From Pseudomonadota bacterium (GTDB taxonomy: Bacteria; Pseudomonadota; Gammaproteobacteria; Xanthomonadales; Xanthomonadaceae), in the NCBI GenBank assembly GCA_023423675.1, contig JAFAFD010000440.1, positions 1 to 8,253 of the forward strand: 8,253 nt of DNA. Direction: 5' to 3'. The notes under the pieces were generated by a model. It searched no databases. It was not told the DNA's origin and was given only the letters and a program-made list of their open reading frames with translations. Below, piece by piece: positions 5,494 to 8,253 of the stretch. The translations under genes were made by a program, and so were the position numbers. Each line of letters starts with the position of its first letter. Positions within the stretch are counted from its first letter, which is position 1.

Positions 5494-6801
5494 ATGCTCT
5501 ATCAACTACACGAACTGACCCGCAACCTGCTCGCCCCCTGGGTGCACCAGGCCCAGGCCAACGCCAGATTCTTCGCCAACCAGGGCCACTGGTGGTCGCA
5601 GATGCCGGGCGCTGATCGCCTGGCGGCGGTCAATGAACTCTTCCATCGCATCGGCAAGGATTACGAGAAGCCCGAATGGGGCATCAACGAAATCGAGGTC
5701 GAAGGCGAGCGCGTGCCGATCGTCGTGCACGAGGAAGTGAGCAAGCCGTTCTGCAAGCTGCTGCGCTTCAAGCGCCACAGCAACGAAGCCGACCAGCTGC
5801 ACACGATGCTCAACCAGCCGTTCGTGCTGGTGGTGGCGCCGCTGTCGGGCCACCACGCCACGCTGCTGCGCGATACCGTGCGCACGCTGCTGCGCGACCA
5901 CCGCGTGTACGTCACCGACTGGGTGGACGCACGCATGGTGCCGGCCAGCGAAGGTGAGTTCGGCCTGGACGATTACATCGCCTACATCCAGGAGTTCATC
6001 CGCCACCTCGGCGTCGAGCGCCTGCATGTGGTGAGCGTGTGCCAGCCGACCGTGCCGGTATTGGCTGCGGTTTCGCTGATGGCCAGCCGTGGCGAGCCGA
6101 CCCCGCGCACGCTGGTGATGATGGGTGGCCCGATCGATGCGCGCTGCAGCCCGACCGCAGTGAACAACCTGGCCACGCAGAACCCGCTGTCGTGGTTCGA
6201 GAACAACGTCATCCACACCGTGCCGGCCAGCTACCCCGGCGCCGGCCGTCGCGTGTACCCGGGCTTCCTGCAGCACGCCGGCTTCCTGTCGATGAACCCC
6301 AGCCGCCACTTCAGTTCGCACTGGGATTTCTACACCGACCTGGTCAAGGGCGATCTGGAAGACGCCGACGCGCACCGCAATTTCTATGACGAGTACAACG
6401 CCGTGCTCGACATGCCGGCCAAGTACTACCTGGATACCATTTCGGTGGTGTTCCAGGACTTCCTGCTGCCGCGTGGCGAGTGGGTGGTCAACGGCGAGAA
6501 GGTCGACCCGTCGGCCATCCGCGATACCGCCCTGCTGAGCATCGAAGGCGAGCTGGATGACATCGCCGGCCTCGGCCAGACCGAAGCGGCGCAGGCGCTG
6601 TGCACCGGCATCGCGGCCGACCGCCGCGAGCACTTCATCGTCGAAGGCGCCGGCCACTACGGCATCTTCAGCGGCCGCCGCTGGCGCGAAGTGGTGTACC
6701 CGAAGGTGCGCGATTTCTTCGCCGCCCATGCCGAAGCACCGGCCGCCAAGGCCACGAAGAAGAAGAGCAACGTCACCCCGTTGCGGCGCAAGGCGGGGTA
6801 A
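5494..6801 (+). CDS. phaZ: Intracellular polyhydroxyalkanoate (PHB) depolymerase
   Basis: PhaZ hydrolyses stored, amorphous polyhydroxybutyrate granules in the cytoplasm to release hydroxybutyrate units. The 435-residue protein has no signal peptide and starts MLYQLHE, as does the Ralstonia (Cupriavidus) PhaZa1 family, which fixes the start even though no clear ribosome site is seen. It is an alpha/beta hydrolase whose lipase-like box has cysteine as nucleophile: VSVCQP with C183. D355 (in EGELDD) and H388 (in GAGHYG) complete the triad. These numbers coincide with the catalytic residues reported for PhaZa1. Other family blocks include LVVAPLSGHHATLLRDTV (112-129), VYVTDWVDARMVP (138-150) and a long PHB_depo_C-like C-terminal half. 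The last 23 residues form an Ala/Lys/Arg-rich tail (413-435). No PHA synthase, phasin or PhaR gene is in the window. The stop codon lies in a hairpin loop. Confidence 0.95.
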   Translation: MLYQLHELTRNLLAPWVHQAQANARFFANQGHWWSQMPGADRLAAVNELFHRIGKDYEKPEWGINEIEVEGERVPIVVHEEVSKPFCKLLRFKRHSNEADQLHTMLNQPFVLVVAPLSGHHATLLRDTVRTLLRDHRVYVTDWVDARMVPASEGEFGLDDYIAYIQEFIRHLGVERLHVVSVCQPTVPVLAAVSLMASRGEPTPRTLVMMGGPIDARCSPTAVNNLATQNPLSWFENNVIHTVPASYPGAGRRVYPGFLQHAGFLSMNPSRHFSSHWDFYTDLVKGDLEDADAHRNFYDEYNAVLDMPAKYYLDTISVVFQDFLLPRGEWVVNGEKVDPSAIRDTALLSIEGELDDIAGLGQTEAAQALCTGIAADRREHFIVEGAGHYGIFSGRRWREVVYPKVRDFFAAHAEAPAAKATKKKSNVTPLRRKAG

Positions 6802-6810
6802 GACCCCGCC
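6792..6810 (+). other. Hairpin with the phaZ stop codon in its loop
   Basis: GGCGGGG (6792-6798) pairs perfectly with CCCCGCC (6804-6810) around TAAGA, which begins with the phaZ TAA. A further T-A pair can close the loop to three bases. No T-run follows, so it is unlikely to be a classical terminator; transcript-end protection or Rho-assisted termination is possible. Confidence 0.6.
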
Positions 6811-6831
6811 GTGGGGGGCGGCCGGCTCCCG

Positions 6832-6855
6832 GTAGATGCCAACCTTGGTTGGCGC
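6832..6855 (+). repeat. GTAG-type REP, left member of an inverted pair
   Basis: GTAG (6832-6835) is followed by GCCAACC (6838-6844) and GGTTGGC (6847-6853). It faces a partner at 6885-6909 in the convergent gap after phaZ. Confidence 0.82.
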
Positions 6856-6884
6856 TCTTCCCTGGATACCGACGCCTGATGGTT

Positions 6885-6909
6885 CGTGCCAACCAAGGTT
6901 GGCACCTAC
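6885..6909 (-). repeat. GTAG-type REP, right member of an inverted pair
   Basis: On the minus strand GTAG (6909-6906) is followed by an 8-bp stem (plus-strand arms TGCCAACC 6887-6894 and GGTTGGCA 6897-6904). With the left member it forms a 78-base REP dimer between convergent phaZ and the HAAS-Sensor gene. It ends 25 bases from the stop of the minus-strand gene. Confidence 0.82.
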
Positions 6910-6934
6910 CACTGCAGGATCCGCCCCTGGCCTG

Positions 6935-7912
6935 TTACAACCGCACCAGCAGGTTCTTCGCCAGCAGCCCATGCAGCTTGCCGATGCCGCGTGCCAGGTG
7001 CATCGTCACCAGCAGCAGCAGCGCGCCCACCACCGCCAGCACCGGCGTGAACGCCAGCGGCAGCACGTTGGTGCCATCGATGTAGATGCTCGGCGCGGTC
7101 GAGTCGAACAGCGCTGCCACCGGCGACCAGATGAAGGCCAGCGACACCGCCAGCAGGGTCACCGCGATGGTGAAGTAGACGATGCCCAGCGGCAGCATCA
7201 GCAGGAAGTACAGCAGCGTCAGCCAGGTGCGGCCATCGGTGAACATGTCGCCGATGCGCTGCAGCCAGGTGCGGCTGCGGTCGGTGTACTGCGGCCGGCG
7301 CGGCATGCGCTCACCCAGCAGCGCTTCCACCAGCCGCCCTTCCAGCAGCGCCAGCCCGCGCACCGAACCGAAGAACAGCACCGTCAGCGGTATGCCTATG
7401 ATCAGGATCATCAGGCCCAGCGACAGCGACAGCCCGGTCACCACCCAGGTGAAGAAGAAGGTGCCCGTGGCCAGCGACAGCAGCATGTAGAACAGCGCGC
7501 CATAGGTGTGCGGGTCCAGCACGACGCCGAAGAAACGCGCCATCAGCGAACGCTGCACCGGCGCAGCGGGCGACGCGACCGGTGCCACGCCACTGGCCTC
7601 GGCAGCGGCGCGCAGCACCGGGCTGGTGTCGGCACGCGGCGTGCGCAGCGCGCGGTTCACCGTCACCTCGGTCTCGCGATAGATCTCGGCCACTTCCTCC
7701 GGCGCGCCGTAGCTGCCGGCCACGTCGGCGATCACCTCGGCCTCGCTGCGGCCCGGCTGCGCGGCCAGTTCCGAGCGCAGGTACTCCTCGGCGTCGTACA
7801 GGGCGTCCTGCACCATCGCCGGATCGGCACCCTGCAGGGCCGCGCGCAGCTGCGCCAGGTACTGCGCGATCGTGGTGGGCAGGCCACTGCCTGCCAGGTT
7901 CTGCTCGTTCAT
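6935..7912 (-). CDS. HAAS-Sensor membrane protein paired with a PadR regulator
   Basis: The 325-residue product has two parts. Residues about 12-90 are soluble and helical, with the pattern of the HAAS domain found beside PadR regulators: IAQYLAQLRAALQG, then AEEYLRSELA, then GSYGAPEEVAEIYRE. A linker rich in Ala/Pro (100-120) follows. Residues about 138-310 form a membrane region with four or more hydrophobic segments (138-158, 160-183, 230-263, 284-306). Its LATGTFFFTWVVTGLSLSL, LEGRLVEALLG and LPLGIVYFTIAVTLLAVSL stretches resemble the Sensor domain (PF13796) usually fused to actinobacterial histidine kinases; no kinase is present here. The start at 7912 is supported by a GGAGGGGG ribosome site seven bases away and by ATGA overlap with the PadR gene. 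It probably transmits an envelope signal, but its ligand and output are unknown. It could also be annotated DUF1700-like or simply as a sensor-domain protein. Confidence 0.85.
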   Translation of the reverse strand: MNEQNLAGSGLPTTIAQYLAQLRAALQGADPAMVQDALYDAEEYLRSELAAQPGRSEAEVIADVAGSYGAPEEVAEIYRETEVTVNRALRTPRADTSPVLRAAAEASGVAPVASPAAPVQRSLMARFFGVVLDPHTYGALFYMLLSLATGTFFFTWVVTGLSLSLGLMILIIGIPLTVLFFGSVRGLALLEGRLVEALLGERMPRRPQYTDRSRTWLQRIGDMFTDGRTWLTLLYFLLMLPLGIVYFTIAVTLLAVSLAFIWSPVAALFDSTAPSIYIDGTNVLPLAFTPVLAVVGALLLLVTMHLARGIGKLHGLLAKNLLVRL

Positions 7913-8253
7913 TGCGGTACCCCCTCCAACACGGAATCGACGGAATCGCGGGTGGCCTGCCAGGCCTGGCGCCACTGCGCCAGCACCTCGTGGCCACGTT
8001 CATTGATGCGGTAGTAGCGCCGCGGCGGCCCACTGCTGGACGGCTCGACGTGGCTTTCCAGCAGGCCGGCGCCCTCCAGGTTGCGCAGCACCGGGTACAG
8101 CGCGCTCTGCTTGCCGCTCAGCACGCCCTCACCCACGCGCTCCAGCTCCTTGGCGATCAGGTAGCCGTACAGCGGCTCCCCGGCCCGGGCCAGCACCGCC
8201 AGCAGGGCCAGCGACACGGTTCCGGCGCTGAGCTCCTTCTGGAACTTCTTCAG
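7909..8253 (-). CDS. PadR-family transcriptional regulator (5' end outside window)
   Basis: A small winged-helix DNA-binding protein, of which 114 residues are visible; the frame stays open to base 8253, so the start codon is outside. The visible protein begins LKKFQKELSAGTVSLALLAVL, continuous with the PadR fold. GYLIAKELE (30-38) is the helix before the recognition helix. SALYPVLRNLEGAGLLES (50-67) contains the recognition helix and the turn into the wing. GPPRRYYRINERGHEVL (75-91) is the PadR-characteristic wing ending. Its length suits subfamily-2 PadR proteins, which lack a long C-terminal domain. PadR proteins usually repress their own operon and release DNA on ligand binding. Its TGA overlaps the ATG of the HAAS-Sensor gene, so the two are translationally coupled. 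The operon promoter and probable operator lie beyond the right edge. Confidence 0.93.
   Translation of the reverse strand: MKKFQKELSAGTVSLALLAVLARAGEPLYGYLIAKELERVGEGVLSGKQSALYPVLRNLEGAGLLESHVEPSSSGPPRRYYRINERGHEVLAQWRQAWQATRDSVDSVLEGVPQ
7920..7927 (-). promoter_or_regulatory. Strong ribosome binding site deciding the HAAS-Sensor start
   Basis: GGAGGGGG on the minus strand lies seven bases before the ATG at 7912, inside the last codons of the PadR gene. It supports this start over the in-frame one at 7975, and shows that the second gene can also be translated independently of re-initiation. Confidence 0.7.

Noticed and set aside
5447..5518. 23-codon leader frame overlapping the start of phaZ
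   Set aside because: No ribosome site, unusual codons for this genome and no recognisable leader features; overlap alone does not support it.
5506..6972. 488-codon open frame on the minus strand opposite phaZ
   Set aside because: It is the complement of a gene with an intact catalytic triad; the predicted protein is rich in His, Gly, Val and Arg, as expected for an antisense frame in GC-rich DNA, and it shows no domain.
7913..7975. Upstream start extending the HAAS-Sensor protein by 21 residues
   Set aside because: It would overlap the PadR gene by about 67 bases, has Arg/Gly-rich noise sequence, and ignores the strong ribosome site before 7912.
6836..8014. 392-codon plus-strand frame opposite the HAAS-Sensor and PadR genes
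   Set aside because: Extremely rich in Gln, Arg and His, starts inside a REP, and opposes a well-supported two-gene operon.
8215..8217. GTG at 8217 as the PadR start
   Set aside because: The frame is open upstream to the window edge and the 12 extra residues fit the PadR N-terminus, so the start lies outside the window.

Overview
The window is about 8.25 kb of high-GC chromosomal DNA from a gammaproteobacterium, most likely a xanthomonad of the genus Stenotrophomonas (S. maltophilia complex). Three things point there. The gene order dnaE, then a lipoprotein gene, then accA is a modified version of the dnaE-accA order of gammaproteobacteria. The proteins have a typical gammaproteobacterial housekeeping character. 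The intergenic regions carry many short hairpins that begin with GTAG, the form of the SMAG REP elements known from S. maltophilia. The genus call is an inference from these signs, not a database match.

Layout. Bases 1-1926 hold the 3' two thirds of dnaE, the replicative DNA polymerase III alpha subunit, closed by a hairpin whose loop contains the stop codon. An unrecognised outer-membrane-type lipoprotein gene (1982-2845) sits between dnaE and accA (2959-3918), which encodes the acetyl-CoA carboxylase carboxyltransferase alpha subunit. A single REP and a bidirectional terminator separate accA from the convergent hemJ gene (4025-4480, minus strand), a membrane protoporphyrinogen oxidase. The divergent gap from hemJ to the next gene (4481-4809) is largely a partly duplicated array of five alternating REPs. 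Next come a small class I SAM methyltransferase (4810-5400) and an intracellular polyhydroxyalkanoate depolymerase, phaZ (5494-6801), which has an exact Cys/Asp/His triad. A REP pair (6832-6909) fills the convergent gap to a two-gene minus-strand module: a PadR-type repressor (7909 to beyond the right edge) and a HAAS-Sensor membrane protein (6935-7912), overlapping by ATGA.

How the genes relate. Most genes are ordinary housekeeping functions (replication, fatty acid synthesis, haem synthesis, storage-polymer turnover) and need not act together. The one unit that looks like a dedicated system is the PadR / HAAS-Sensor pair. It is translationally coupled and resembles envelope-stress or ligand-sensing switches in which a membrane protein is controlled by a PadR repressor. 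The most distinctive sequence-level signals are: (i) three genes (dnaE, hemJ, phaZ) whose stop codon lies in the loop of a perfect hairpin made partly from their last codons; (ii) the REP array crowding the hemJ promoter region, with compensatory changes in its stems; and (iii) a cluster of unusual substitutions in a normally conserved AccA motif. No RNA genes, insertion sequences, CRISPR arrays or prophage genes were seen.
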